Assembly (NCBI GenBank): GCA_002307235.1
Contig: DBTV01000022.1
Span: forward strand, 17,771-54,400
Direction: 5' to 3'
Source of the DNA: Acidobacteriaceae bacterium UBA1307
GTDB lineage: Bacteria > Acidobacteriota > Terriglobia > Terriglobales > Acidobacteriaceae
Length of the DNA stretch: 36,630 nucleotides
Shown piece by piece: positions 6,724 to 16,290 of this stretch (positions are counted from its first letter, which is position 1; each line of letters opens with the position of its first letter). The position numbers and the translations under genes are program-made. The notes beneath the pieces were generated by a model. The model had not been told where the DNA came from, ran no database searches, and was given only the letters and a program-made list of their open reading frames with translations.

Positions 6724-9700
6724 ATGCGTGTTGGCACTCTCCGGCCCCGGATTTTTTCGATCTTCCTCCCTCTGCTTTTGACGGTGGTTTCCGCGCGCGC
6801 GGCACAGGCGCAGCAACCCGTCTGGCCGCTGAATGGGCCTGCTTTTTCGGCCTCGCCGGCGGAGTTGCAGAAGGCTGCCGCCGCGGTCCCTACGGAAAAA
6901 TTCGCGCCCGGCGAGGTGCTCTACGAGCGTGACACCTACGTGCTTGAGGCCGATGGCCGCGTCGGTTATCGCCAGCATCTCGTCTTCCGCATCGATACGC
7001 AGGAGGGCGTCGAGCAGTGGTCGCAGGTGCGCGTGCACTGGGACCCGTGGTATGAGAATGCGCCGGAGATTCGCGCCCGCGTTGTCACTGCCGATGGTCG
7101 CCTCAGCCAGCTTGATCAAAAAATCATCACCGACGGACCGGCGCGCGAGGACGGCGAGGATACGCTGACCGACGCGCGGATTCGCAAGGCTCCGCTGCCC
7201 GGGCTGGCCGTGGGCGCGGTCATTGAAGAGGAGATCGCGCTCACCGACAAGCAGCCGTTTTTTGCCGGTGGCGGCATCTATCGTGACTTTTTCGCGCGCG
7301 GCATTCCGGTGGTGCGCAAGGAGCTGACGGTGGAGGCGCCGACTGCGCTCAACCTTGTCTATCGCGTGCACAACATGCCCGCCGTCAAGCTCGGCGACGA
7401 GACGAAGGATGGCCGCCGTCGGCTGAACTTTGACCAGAGTTATATGGCCGCGCAGGCCAACGGCGACATTCCGCTGGCGACGCACACGCTGGCGCAACCG
7501 ATGATCGAGTTTTCAACGGGAGCGTCGTGGGCCTCGGTTGCAAAAATCTATCGCGCGCTCGTCGAGCCGCAGATTGACCCCGAACAGGTGAAGTCGCTGT
7601 TGCCGCCCGCCTCGAAGGACAGGCTCGCAACGATGCGCGGCATTGTGGCGCGGCTGCACAAGGAGGTGCGCTACACCGGCGTCGAGTTTGGGCAGGCGGC
7701 CTTGCAGCCGCAGTCTGCGGCCGAGGTGCTGCAGCGCCACTTTGGCGATTGCAAGGACAAGGCCGCGCTGCTGGTGGCGATGTTGCGCGCGGCGGGCATT
7801 GAGGCGCATCTGGCGCTGCTCGACGCCGGTCCCGGCGCGGACGTGACGCCGGAGCTGGCGGGCATGAACCGCTTTGATCACGCCATTGCCTACGTGCCGC
7901 ACGCGGCAAAAAATGGTGCGGACTTGTGGATTGATGCGACCGCCGAGTTTGCCGAGGTAGGCACGCTGCCGCCGGGCGATCAGAACCGGTTGGCGCTGAT
8001 CATCGCCGAGGGCACAACGGGGCTGACAGCGACGCCCGCGCCAACCTCCGACGAGAATCTGCTCGTCGAAGAGCGCGCGGTGCGGATGGCCGAGTACGGC
8101 GCGGCGCGCATCACGGAGACCTCGCTGACGCGCGGGCCGGTCGATCAGGAATATCGCGACGAGTTCGGCGGTGCGGAGTCGCGCGAGACCCGCACCAGCC
8201 TTGAGACCTATGCGAAAAACTATTACCTGGCCAAGGCTCTGACGAGCGCCACGCATGGCGACGGCAAGGATCTGACCCGGCCCTTCGCCTTGAAGCTCGA
8301 AATGGCCGAGGCCCGGCGCGGCAACACCAATATCGACGATGCGTCGGTGGCGATTCCCTTCAGCAGCATCTTCAACCGGCTGCCCGCCTGGTTCCGCACT
8401 GACCCGCGCACCGACGGCGCTACGCTGACGCCGCAGCAGGAAGAGGACCGCAAGCGTGCCGTGGCGGCGCGTGCCAGCGAATACGATCTCGACCCGTTCG
8501 TTGTTGAGTGGCGCTACACAATCACGCCGCCGACGGGTTTTGTGTTGCGCGCCTTGCCGCAGGACAAGACCGTGCCCATGGGCCCGGCGCGCTTTACGCA
8601 GCACTACGGCACGCGCGCCGATGGCGTGGTTGAGGCCACTTTGCGCTTTGACACGGTGAAGCCGACCTACACCGTCGATGAGGCCCTCGCACTGCGCGAG
8701 GCCGTGTTGGAGAGCTACAGGCAGAACATGATTCTTGTGCTCTTCGATCAGCAGGGCGCGAAGCTGGTGGCCGATGGCAAGATGCGCGAGGGCCTTGCTG
8801 CCGATCGCGCGTTGATCGCCAAACATCCGGCCGAGGCCGTGCATCACGCGCAGATGGCCTATGCGCTGCTGAAGGCGGGCATGGGCACGCTGGCCCGCAG
8901 TGAGGCAGAAAAGGCCGCCGCGCTCGAGCCCAATTCGCCGGTCGGATTCCGCACGCTGGCCTGGGTCTGCGAGTTCAATGACATCGGCATTCAGCGTACG
9001 CACGGCTTTGATCGCACCTGCGTCGAACGCGCCTTCGAAAAGGCCATCGCGCTCGACCCGGAGGACACCTCGCTGGCGCTTGATCTCGCCATCACCGAGG
9101 AGTATTCGCCGGTGGGCGAGCGTTACGGCGAGGGCGCGCGGCTCGATCAGGCCATCCGGCTCTATCGCGCCGTGAGGAACAAGGACAAGGCCGCGGGCGA
9201 TCCCTTCGAGGACAATCTGCTCTTCGCGCTGCTCTACAGCCGCCAATATCAGGATCTGCTCGACGAGCTTGGCAGGCAGCCGTCAAACAACGTGCGCGAG
9301 GCGATGGCGATTGCGGCGACGGTGGCGCTGAAGGGCGTCGCGGCCGGGCTCGACCGCGCCAATCATCTTCCCTCGGGCGCCAGCCAGCGCGGCGCGGCGC
9401 TCAATTCCGCCGGTAGCCAACTGCTGCATCTGCGCCTCTATCGCGAGGCGACGCAGATTCTGGCGGCCTCGGCCGAGGGCCAGGACAACGCCGCCGCCAT
9501 CGCGCAGCAGGTCAGCGTCTTCAAGAATCTGACGCCGTGGAATGGCACCTTCTTCCCGGCGACCGATCCGCGCAGCGTCGTCCAGCATCTGACGATGCGC
9601 GTGCTTGAGGGCTCACTGGACGCGAAGGCGGCCGGGGAACTGCTGGCGCGCCGCGCCTACGGCACCGAACTAGAGTGGCAGCGCAACGTTGAAAAGATCG

Positions 9701-10890
9701 AAGAGACGCGCGGCATGATGCATCTGGCGGCCATGCGCGCCGGCTTGCCCACGGCCGTGCTGATCGATGCGACCATCGGCAACATGAAGTTCACCTCCGA
9801 GGGCAGCGACGAAAAAGGCTACAAAATTTCCGTGCAGAGCCTCGGCACCAAGCCGCAAACCTACTTTGTGCTCAAAGAGGCTGAAGGCTATCGGGTGGTC
9901 ACCGACGGCTCCCCGCTGAGCGAGGCTGGCAATGCCGCGCTGAGCCTGATCGACGAGCATCGCGAGGCCGAAGCGGCGGCGCTGCTCGACTGGATGCGCG
10001 AGCGCGTGCACAAGGGCGGCGGCGACGATCCGCTGGCCGGGCCGATCTTTCCGCACTTCTGGACCGCTGGCGCAAAGCACGATGTGGCTTCGATGCGACT
10101 GGCCGCCGCCGCGCTCACCATCGGTTCCCAGGCGATTCGCGCGCAGATTCCCTTCCTGCGCGCGGCCTATGACAAGGCCACCGACGAGCAGGAGCGCACG
10201 CATCGGGGCCTGCTGCTGGCCTCGGCTCTGTGGACCGCCGAGGACGGCGCCGCGCTCAGGCCCATCGGCAAGGAGATGATCGAAAAATCTCCAGATTCCT
10301 ACGTGGCCCTTGCCATCGTTGGCGAGGCCGCAGCTCTCTTGAAGGACTGGAAGGATTGGGATGCTCTGCTGGCCGCGCGGCTCGCCCAGCACCCGGACGA
10401 CGAGCAACTGTTGCGCATGAAGGCGCAGCAGGAGAGCGAAAAGGGCGCCTTTGCCGGCACGCGCGCCGCGTTGCAGCAGGTCATCGACGCGGGCAAGGCC
10501 ACCACCAACGACTACAACCAGTTCGCGTGGTCGGCGCTGTTTGACGGCAAGCTCACCCCCGATGTGCTCAAGGCCGCGCAACAGGCCTCCATGTTGACGC
10601 AGAATGGCTCGTTCTCGGTGCTGCACACTCTGGCCTGTGTTTACGCGGCCGCGGGCAAAACCGCCGAGGCTGCCGAACTGTTGCAGAAGGCGATGGAGGC
10701 CGACAATCTGATTGAACCGAACCCGGCCATCTGGTATGGACTCGGCTCCATCTACGAGCAGTACGGGGTCAGCGATGCGGCCATCGCGGCCTACCGGAAG
10801 GTGCATCGGCCCGATGGACGGCTCTCGCCCGATGACACTTATGTGTTGGCGCAGATGCGGTTAAGGGCTCTCGAATTGCCTCATAAATAG
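6724..10890 (+). CDS. Large secreted DUF3857/transglutaminase-like/TPR protein
   Basis: A 1388-residue exported protein with signal peptide MRVGTLRPRIFSIFLPLLLT through about ARAAQAQQ. The N-terminal part (VLYERDTYVLEADGRVGYRQHLVFRI and onward) matches DUF3857. A transglutaminase-like core follows with the expected triad: Cys343 in GDCKDKA, His386 in FDHA and Asp404 in DATAE. The second half is rich in helical repeats of TPR type (for example EAVHHAQMAYALLKAGMGTLARSEAEKAAALEPNS in shorter segments, and EAAELLQKAMEADNLIEPNPAIWYGLGSIYEQYG near the end). The start at 6724 is chosen because it begins the signal peptide after AAGGA; the upstream extension to 6556 lacks coding character. The family is common in Bacteroidota and Acidobacteriota; the substrate is unknown and a peptidase or crosslinking role in the periplasm is plausible. 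Confidence 0.85.
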   Translation: MRVGTLRPRIFSIFLPLLLTVVSARAAQAQQPVWPLNGPAFSASPAELQKAAAAVPTEKFAPGEVLYERDTYVLEADGRVGYRQHLVFRIDTQEGVEQWSQVRVHWDPWYENAPEIRARVVTADGRLSQLDQKIITDGPAREDGEDTLTDARIRKAPLPGLAVGAVIEEEIALTDKQPFFAGGGIYRDFFARGIPVVRKELTVEAPTALNLVYRVHNMPAVKLGDETKDGRRRLNFDQSYMAAQANGDIPLATHTLAQPMIEFSTGASWASVAKIYRALVEPQIDPEQVKSLLPPASKDRLATMRGIVARLHKEVRYTGVEFGQAALQPQSAAEVLQRHFGDCKDKAALLVAMLRAAGIEAHLALLDAGPGADVTPELAGMNRFDHAIAYVPHAAKNGADLWIDATAEFAEVGTLPPGDQNRLALIIAEGTTGLTATPAPTSDENLLVEERAVRMAEYGAARITETSLTRGPVDQEYRDEFGGAESRETRTSLETYAKNYYLAKALTSATHGDGKDLTRPFALKLEMAEARRGNTNIDDASVAIPFSSIFNRLPAWFRTDPRTDGATLTPQQEEDRKRAVAARASEYDLDPFVVEWRYTITPPTGFVLRALPQDKTVPMGPARFTQHYGTRADGVVEATLRFDTVKPTYTVDEALALREAVLESYRQNMILVLFDQQGAKLVADGKMREGLAADRALIAKHPAEAVHHAQMAYALLKAGMGTLARSEAEKAAALEPNSPVGFRTLAWVCEFNDIGIQRTHGFDRTCVERAFEKAIALDPEDTSLALDLAITEEYSPVGERYGEGARLDQAIRLYRAVRNKDKAAGDPFEDNLLFALLYSRQYQDLLDELGRQPSNNVREAMAIAATVALKGVAAGLDRANHLPSGASQRGAALNSAGSQLLHLRLYREATQILAASAEGQDNAAAIAQQVSVFKNLTPWNGTFFPATDPRSVVQHLTMRVLEGSLDAKAAGELLARRAYGTELEWQRNVEKIEETRGMMHLAAMRAGLPTAVLIDATIGNMKFTSEGSDEKGYKISVQSLGTKPQTYFVLKEAEGYRVVTDGSPLSEAGNAALSLIDEHREAEAAALLDWMRERVHKGGGDDPLAGPIFPHFWTAGAKHDVASMRLAAAALTIGSQAIRAQIPFLRAAYDKATDEQERTHRGLLLASALWTAEDGAALRPIGKEMIEKSPDSYVALAIVGEAAALLKDWKDWDALLAARLAQHPDDEQLLRMKAQQESEKGAFAGTRAALQQVIDAGKATTNDYNQFAWSALFDGKLTPDVLKAAQQASMLTQNGSFSVLHTLACVYAAAGKTAEAAELLQKAMEADNLIEPNPAIWYGLGSIYEQYGVSDAAIAAYRKVHRPDGRLSPDDTYVLAQMRLRALELPHK

Positions 10891-11073
10891 TGCAAGACGG
10901 GGTTTGCGGCAGATTTTTTTCGCACGGAAACGCATTTTCGTGGCCGGGGACGCTTCATCTTCTGGTGCATTTTTGCACAGGCGGTATGATGGTAATGAAA
11001 CCCGGATATTGCACCGTCTGCGCCTCCCCGCGGGGCTCGTGCATATCTCCCCGAAGAAAGCGAGAAGATCAAA

Positions 11074-13047
11074 ATGGACGCCGCACAGGTGAACAGGACA
11101 TTTGTCGATTTTCAGGCGTGTTGGGCGGAGATGGAACTGCCCGAGACGGTGAAAGACGTTTTGAGCGCCGCGCCTCTGGTGCAAACTCCCGAGACACGCA
11201 CGCAACTGCTCGATTGGGCTTTAGGACGCACCTCGGGCGAGACGGACTGGACGCTTGGCAACCGTGAAGATCACGGCGTGTACGAGACCGTTTTCCAGGT
11301 TCCCGGCGTGGGCCGCGTGGTGGAGGCCGTCATCACCAAGGCGCGCAACGGACTGGCGATCAACTTTCCCGAGCCGGCCATGCGCCGCCGCGATCCCGAT
11401 GCGATGGTGATCGGCGACGAGTTGCCGACCGACAAGCCGACCTATCAGCAGCGTTTTGGCGAGAGCTTTGATGCCGCGCGCAAGGCCACCTTCGACTGGC
11501 TCAAGAGCCAGGAACTGGTCGCGATGCCGTTTTATGCCGGTGACGATACGCTCGGCTACGGCAGTCTTCTGATCGTTCCTCGCCAGGCGGCCTTCTTTGC
11601 CGCCGCTCTGGCTGACCTGCAGGGCATGATCCCGCGCAGCCAGGTCCCGGCGGACTTCCGCGTTACCGGTGGCGTTCTGTTTGTCGCTCCCCCCTTCCGC
11701 CACACTCACTTTGGTGGCCGTCAGGTGGTGGTGCACGACCGCAAGGCGACCCATCAGGAGGTCTTCGCCTACAACCTCTATCCGGGTCCGAGCGCGAAAA
11801 AGGGCGTCTATTCGATGCTGCTCGATCGCGGTGAGCATGAGGGCTGGGTCACCAACCACTGCGCCGCCGTCGCCGTCGTCACGCCCTACGAAAATCAGGT
11901 CGTCATCATGCACGAGGGCGCCTCGGGCGGCGGCAAAAGCGAGATGACCGAGCACATCCACCGCATGGATGACGGTCGCCTGTTGATCGGCCGCAACGTG
12001 GTCACCAACGAAGAGCGGACGCTGAACCTGCCCGAAGCCTGCCATCTGCTGCCCATCGCCGATGACATGGCCTGCGCACACCCCAAGCACCAGAAGGGCG
12101 GACGGCTCACCGTCTCCGACGCGGAAAACGGCTGGTTCGTGCGCGTCGATCACATCCATCGCTACGGCACCGCGCCGACCCTCGAACGGCTCTGCATCGA
12201 TCCGCCCGAGCCGCTGGTCTTTCTCAACCACTACATCGTTCCCGGCGGCACCTGCCTGACCTGGGAACACATTGAGGACGCACCCGGCAAGCTCTGCCCG
12301 AACCCGCGCGTGATTCTGCCCCGCAGCGTCCGCGACGACATTCTGAGCGGCCCGCAGCGGGTGGACGTGCGCAGCTTCGGCGTGCGCTGCCCTCCGACGC
12401 ATCGCGGCAGCCAGCTTTACGGCATCCTCGGCATGTTGCATCTGTTGACTCCGGCGCAGGCCTGGCTCTGGCGTCTGGTCGCTCCGCGCGGCCATGCCAA
12501 CCCGAGCATTCAGGCGCAGAAGACCAAGGAGATGCAGTCGGAAGGCGTCGGCTCCTATTGGGCCTTTGCCACCGGTCGACGCGTCGATCAGGCCAACCTG
12601 CTGCTCAAGCAGATTCTAGACACGCCCGACACCGGCTACATCCTGATCCCCAACCAGCACATCGGTGCCTGGAAGGTCGGCTTCATGGCCGAGTGGATCG
12701 CCCGTGAGTATCTGGCTCGCCGTGGCAGCGCCAAGTTCTCGCGCGATCAGGTCAGCGAGGCTCCCTTCTCGCTGCTCGGCTACATTCCGAACCAGATCCG
12801 CGTCGAAGGCGCCATGATTCCCCGGGTCTTCCTCCGCGTCGAGGAGCAGATTCAGGGTGGCATGGACGTCTATCAGGAAGGCGCCCGCCAGTGGAAGGAC
12901 TTCTTCGCCAAGGAGCTCAAGCAGTTCCTGGTGCCCGATCTCGACCCGCTCGGCAAAAAGATCATCGATGCCTGCCTGGACGATGCTGATCAGGAAGACT
13001 ACCACTCGCTGATCCCGCACCCGATGTTCCGCGAGGATTCCTACTAA
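11074..13047 (+). CDS. DUF4914 family P-loop protein, PEP-carboxykinase-like
   Basis: A 657-residue cytoplasmic protein with no signal peptide or membrane segment. The sequence fits the DUF4914 family. Its clearest motif is a Walker-A-like EGASGGGKSEMTEH near residue 285, resembling the kinase-1 loop (GxSGxGKT) of phosphoenolpyruvate carboxykinases and HPr kinases, and the downstream block of conserved His, Asp and Arg residues (IADDMACAHPKH, GGRLTVSDAENGWFVRVDH) supports an ATP-grasping fold of that superfamily. The substrate is unknown. The start at 11074 has only a weak purine-rich site. It is the last gene before the strong terminator at 13084-13123; the 183-bp gap from the preceding gene suggests its own promoter, which I could not place. 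Confidence 0.75.
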   Translation: MDAAQVNRTFVDFQACWAEMELPETVKDVLSAAPLVQTPETRTQLLDWALGRTSGETDWTLGNREDHGVYETVFQVPGVGRVVEAVITKARNGLAINFPEPAMRRRDPDAMVIGDELPTDKPTYQQRFGESFDAARKATFDWLKSQELVAMPFYAGDDTLGYGSLLIVPRQAAFFAAALADLQGMIPRSQVPADFRVTGGVLFVAPPFRHTHFGGRQVVVHDRKATHQEVFAYNLYPGPSAKKGVYSMLLDRGEHEGWVTNHCAAVAVVTPYENQVVIMHEGASGGGKSEMTEHIHRMDDGRLLIGRNVVTNEERTLNLPEACHLLPIADDMACAHPKHQKGGRLTVSDAENGWFVRVDHIHRYGTAPTLERLCIDPPEPLVFLNHYIVPGGTCLTWEHIEDAPGKLCPNPRVILPRSVRDDILSGPQRVDVRSFGVRCPPTHRGSQLYGILGMLHLLTPAQAWLWRLVAPRGHANPSIQAQKTKEMQSEGVGSYWAFATGRRVDQANLLLKQILDTPDTGYILIPNQHIGAWKVGFMAEWIAREYLARRGSAKFSRDQVSEAPFSLLGYIPNQIRVEGAMIPRVFLRVEEQIQGGMDVYQEGARQWKDFFAKELKQFLVPDLDPLGKKIIDACLDDADQEDYHSLIPHPMFREDSY

Positions 13048-13083
13048 ACCGCAGGACGCAACGGGTTGCGCAAACAGAACCAG

Positions 13084-13123
13084 AAAAAACGCCGGAAGCT
13101 CTCACGAGCTTTCGGCGTTTTTT
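13084..13123 (+). terminator. Rho-independent terminator after the DUF4914 gene
   Basis: A 17-bp stem (AAAAAACGCCGGAAGCT against AGCTTTCGGCGTTTTTT, one G-T pair) with a six-base loop and a T run at its end, 37 bases after the DUF4914 stop. The A run at the other end makes it usable from both directions. Confidence 0.9.
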
Positions 13124-13140
13124 GTACACCATGAGCCGCT

Positions 13141-13192
13141 AGCTTTTTAGCCTTTAGCTTTTAGCCTCTAGCTAAAAGCTAAAAGCTAAAAG
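13141..13192. repeat. GCTTTTA/TAAAAGC heptamer repeat forming an inverted repeat
   Basis: Successive TAGCTTT-type units on the left (13141-13168) are mirrored by three GCTAAAA units on the right (13175-13192), giving a near-perfect foldback of about 14 bp around CTCTA. The right end supplies the TAG stop codon and last bases of ruvX. It could act as a weak terminator for ruvX or be a dispersed intergenic repeat. Confidence 0.75.
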
Positions 13193-13656
13193 ATGCCTTC
13201 CTCGTCCCCGTCAGGGTTGGGTAGCGGCGTGTGGGCTTCGAGAAAGGCTTCGAGGATGAGCACGGCGGCGATCTGGTCGACGACCTTGCGATGGTCCTGG
13301 CGCTTGTGGCCTGCCTGATAGAGAATCTGGTGGGCCTCGCGGCTGGTGTAACGCTCGTCGAGCAGATGGATGGGCAGGCCGGTCAACTCGCCGAGTTCGG
13401 CGGCGAAGGCCTGTGTCTTTTCCGCCTGGGGGCTGAGTTCGCCCGAGGGGTAGACGGGGTTGCCGACGACCAGGGCGACGACGGAAAAGCGGCGGGCGAG
13501 CCGGGCCAGCGAGCGCAGATCCTCGCGGCGATTGCGGCGGCGCTCAAGGGTAAGCACGGGCTGGACGGTGATGCCGAGCGGGTCGCTGACGGCGACGCCG
13601 ATGCGGCGGTCGCCGATGTCGAGCCCTAAATAACGCGGTTTTTCACCTGTCTGCAC
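13186..13656 (-). CDS. ruvX: Putative pre-16S rRNA nuclease / Holliday junction resolvase-like YqgF
   Basis: RNase H-fold protein of the YqgF/RuvX family, implicated in 5'-end processing of pre-16S rRNA. Motifs: YLGLDIGDRRIGVAVSDPLG at the N-terminus with the first catalytic Asp, VVGNPVYPSGE in the middle, LLDERYTSREAHQIL with the DER acidic motif, and the C-terminal KVVDQIAAVLILEAFL containing the last catalytic Asp. The GTG at 13656 gives 156 residues and follows AAGAGG; a TTG at 13680 would add eight residues. The stop codon lies inside the TAAAAGC repeat. It stands alone on the minus strand between two plus-strand units and is divergent from mltG. Confidence 0.92.
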   Translation of the reverse strand: MQTGEKPRYLGLDIGDRRIGVAVSDPLGITVQPVLTLERRRNRREDLRSLARLARRFSVVALVVGNPVYPSGELSPQAEKTQAFAAELGELTGLPIHLLDERYTSREAHQILYQAGHKRQDHRKVVDQIAAVLILEAFLEAHTPLPNPDGDEEGIF

Positions 13657-13783
13657 GGTTGCAAACCTCTTCTGGGTCAATTCGGGACTCCCACCGGGGG
13701 GTGTCCACTCGATACAATCGTATATTGAGCGTCCCGAGGACGCCCAACAGCGTCTTACTTTTCAAGGGGCAAAACGGGGTCGG

Positions 13784-14824
13784 ATGGTCCGTCGCAGAAG
13801 AAAGAGCAGAAGAAACAAGAGTTCGCGGGGGGCTGTGGTCCTGTTGACGCTTCTTTTGGCCGTGCTGGCCATGGGCGCAACCGCGTATTGGCTGGTGCGC
13901 ATGCCGTTTGGGCCGGGGCAGGAGACCTTTGTGACGATTGCACCGAAGGCCTCAACGGCCCGGATCGGCCGACAACTGGAAGCCGCCGGAGTGGTGCGCA
14001 GCCAGTATGCCTTTGATCTGGTCCGGCTCTGGAAGCACGGTACACTGCATCCGGGCGAGTACCGCTTCAGCGCGCCGGAGACGGTGCTTGAGGTCTATCG
14101 GCGGCTGGTGGTCGGCGACATCTACGCGAAGACGATCGTGGTGCCCGAAGGCGCCAATGTCTATGACATCGCGGCGCGCTTCGAGCAGGCCGGTCTCGGC
14201 TCGCGGCAGGATTTTCTGGATGCGGTGCGCGAGCAGACGGCGCTGATCGGCGATCTGGACCCATCGGCGAAAAATCTGGAAGGCTATCTGTTTCCGGCCA
14301 CCTACCGGTTTCCGCGCAAGGCCAAGGCCGAGCAGGTGGTGGCGGCCATGGTGCGCCGGTTCCGCCAGGAGGCCGAGGTTCTGGGACTCAAAAACAACGT
14401 GCATCACGTGGTGACGGTCGCCTCGCTGGTGGAGCGCGAAACGGCGGTCAGCGACGACCGGCCGCTGATTGCCAGCGTCTTTGAGAATCGGCTGGCGAAG
14501 AAGATGCCGCTCGGCACTGACCCGGCGGTAATTTATGGACTGGAGCGCGAGAGCCGATGGAATGGGCAGTTGCGCTCGAATGAACTGGCCTACGATACGC
14601 CGTACAACACGTACAAACATGCGGGGCTGCCGCCGGGACCGATTGCCAACCCGGGGATGAGCGCATTGCGCGCCGCCGTGCATCCGGCCCAGACGGGCTA
14701 TTATTACTTCGTCGCGGCAGGGCTGAACGCGCAAGGCCGTTCGCTGTTTGCCGCAACTCTTGAGGAGCATGACCGCAACGTCGCCGGCTACCGCCGCGCG
14801 CAAAAACAGGCGGGGCTGCGATGA
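13784..14824 (+). CDS. mltG: Endolytic murein transglycosylase MltG
   Basis: Inner-membrane lytic transglycosylase that cuts nascent glycan strands and sets their length. A basic cytoplasmic N-terminus (MVRRRRKSRRNKSSRG) is followed by one membrane helix (AVVLLTLLLAVLAMGATAYW), a LysM-like region, and the YceG catalytic domain with the catalytic glutamate at residue 217 in VASLVERET, then GTDPAVIYGL, YDTPYNTYKHAGLPPGPIANPG and YYYFVA. The 346-residue length is normal. Its TGA overlaps the ATG of the following lipoprotein gene by four bases (ATGA), so the two are translationally coupled, linking the lipoprotein to the cell envelope. Many genomes place mltG beside ruvX, as here, though the two are divergent. 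Confidence 0.95.
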   Translation: MVRRRRKSRRNKSSRGAVVLLTLLLAVLAMGATAYWLVRMPFGPGQETFVTIAPKASTARIGRQLEAAGVVRSQYAFDLVRLWKHGTLHPGEYRFSAPETVLEVYRRLVVGDIYAKTIVVPEGANVYDIAARFEQAGLGSRQDFLDAVREQTALIGDLDPSAKNLEGYLFPATYRFPRKAKAEQVVAAMVRRFRQEAEVLGLKNNVHHVVTVASLVERETAVSDDRPLIASVFENRLAKKMPLGTDPAVIYGLERESRWNGQLRSNELAYDTPYNTYKHAGLPPGPIANPGMSALRAAVHPAQTGYYYFVAAGLNAQGRSLFAATLEEHDRNVAGYRRAQKQAGLR

Positions 14825-15714
14825 TAGGTTCTTTGCTGAAAAAATTCCTTCCGATGGCCGTTCTCTGTTGGGGACTGTCGGGCTGTTTTCTGGTGTACAC
14901 CAAACGACGACTGCCGGTGCCGAAGGCTCCGGCGCTGGTGCAGACGGTGCCGGCCGATGAGCTGGTGACGCGGCTGAACCAGCGCTGGGCCGCGCTCGAT
15001 ACGCTGGTGGCCAGCGTCGAGGTCTCCGCCAGTTCCATCGAGACAAAAAAAGGCGAGGCGCGCGATTACACGACCTTTCCGGCGAACATTCTGATGCGCA
15101 AGCCGGAGATGCTGCGCGTCTACGGGCGCTGGCCGGTGGTGCACACCATGCTCTTCGACATGGCCAGCGATGGCAAAAACTTTACCCTCTACGTGCCCAA
15201 GTACAACAAGGCCTACAAGGGCGCGACGGTGCTGACCAAGAAGGCGGCCGATCCGCTGCTGAACATGCGGCCGGGCTTCTTTCTGGATGCGTTGGTGGTG
15301 CGCGGGCTTGAGCCGGAGGACTACTACGCGGTCACGGCCGACACGGAGACCATCGAGGACGCCGAGAAGAAGCATCTCTACTCGGTGCCCGAATACATCC
15401 TGACCATCATTCGTCACAATCCGGGCACGCACAAGGACACGCCGGTGCGGGTCATCACCTTCCGCCGCGACGATCTGCTGCCCTACGAGCAGGACATCTA
15501 CGACGCGGAGGGCAACGTCGAGACGCAGGTGACCTATGCGGGCTATCAGGACACCGGCGCGGGACTGTATCCGACCTCGGTGCTCATCAAGCGCCCGCTC
15601 GAGGGCAAGCAACTGATGCTGACCATCGAAAAGGTGACGGTGAACATGAAGCTCAGCGACGACCAGTTCACGGTGAAGTATCCTGAGGACGCAAAGGTGC
15701 AGACGCTGGAGTAG
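14821..15714 (+). CDS. Outer-membrane-type lipoprotein, LolA/LolB or DUF4292-like
   Basis: A 297-residue lipoprotein. The signal sequence ends in a lipobox (LCWGLSGC, Cys22 predicted lipidated). The mature part has an N-terminal helix (VTRLNQRWAALDTLVASVEV) followed by strands such as MLRVYGRWPVVHTMLFDMASDGKNFTLYVP, matching the half-barrel layout of LolA/LolB-like and DUF4292 proteins that bind lipids. The C-terminal half is longer than LolB. The overlap with mltG (ATGA) implies coupled translation. An envelope role is likely; the specific ligand cannot be read from the sequence. Confidence 0.7.
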   Translation: MIGSLLKKFLPMAVLCWGLSGCFLVYTKRRLPVPKAPALVQTVPADELVTRLNQRWAALDTLVASVEVSASSIETKKGEARDYTTFPANILMRKPEMLRVYGRWPVVHTMLFDMASDGKNFTLYVPKYNKAYKGATVLTKKAADPLLNMRPGFFLDALVVRGLEPEDYYAVTADTETIEDAEKKHLYSVPEYILTIIRHNPGTHKDTPVRVITFRRDDLLPYEQDIYDAEGNVETQVTYAGYQDTGAGLYPTSVLIKRPLEGKQLMLTIEKVTVNMKLSDDQFTVKYPEDAKVQTLE

Positions 15715-15858
15715 GTGGTTGTCGTGATGTAAGCCGATAACCGGCAGTGAGGCTCGATACTGTTTTGAGAAGGGATGAGCCTTTGGGGAAAATTGCAGAA
15801 TTTTTCTTTCGCACGTGTTACCTTGGACTGAACTTAAGGTCAAAGTGGGTACATCGTA

Positions 15859-16290
15859 GTGAAAGACAGTGCCGATACTGGAAATAAGAGGTTGCGCCGC
15901 GCACAAAGGGCGTATCCAGAAAATTCGGGAGTTCGGTGGTTTGCGACACAGATATTTGGTCTCGCTCGTCAGTATGGTGGAACTCTGATCTGGGCGTTTG
16001 TTGTTGTTTATCTTGTCAAGGTCGTAGGTGAAACGGCTCAGGCGTTTGCGGGGAAAAGTTCAAACGCCAATTTCATCGTGAATTTGGCCGCACAGATGAA
16101 CGTGACGGTGGCGATCAGCATTGTTTTGACTGGTGTTACCTCTCTGATGTGGATTTTGGAGCATCGCAGACATCGCCAAACGCGCGAACGTCTTACGGGA
16201 AGAATTACGGAACTGGAAAAATTGCTAGATCCTCATCGAGAGTCTAGCAATCTAACTACGCAGGGAACTACGCGGATTGGAGATCAGTGA
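15859..16290 (+). CDS. Small two-helix membrane protein, first gene of an A/T-richer pair
   Basis: A 143-residue protein of unknown function. A basic N-terminus (GNKRLRRAQRAYPE) precedes one membrane helix (GTLIWAFVVVYLVKVVGE), a linker of about 28 residues, and a second helix (VTVAISIVLTGVTSLMWIL). A basic, charged and probably coiled-coil segment follows (HRRHRQTRERLTGRITELEKLLDPH). The start is GTG at 15859; no in-frame ATG fits better, and the ribosome site is weak. Its TGA overlaps the next gene's ATG by one base, so the two are an operon. Base composition is lower in GC than the adjoining mltG unit, suggesting acquisition. No homologue of known function is recognised. Confidence 0.7.
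   Translation: MKDSADTGNKRLRRAQRAYPENSGVRWFATQIFGLARQYGGTLIWAFVVVYLVKVVGETAQAFAGKSSNANFIVNLAAQMNVTVAISIVLTGVTSLMWILEHRRHRQTRERLTGRITELEKLLDPHRESSNLTTQGTTRIGDQ

Noticed and set aside
7513..9246. A 577-residue minus-strand open frame
   Set aside because: Antisense to the DUF3857/transglutaminase gene; no domain, signal peptide or ribosome site.
13141..13192. Possible CRISPR-like array
   Set aside because: The units are only seven bases with no spacers and form a foldback; no cas genes are present.
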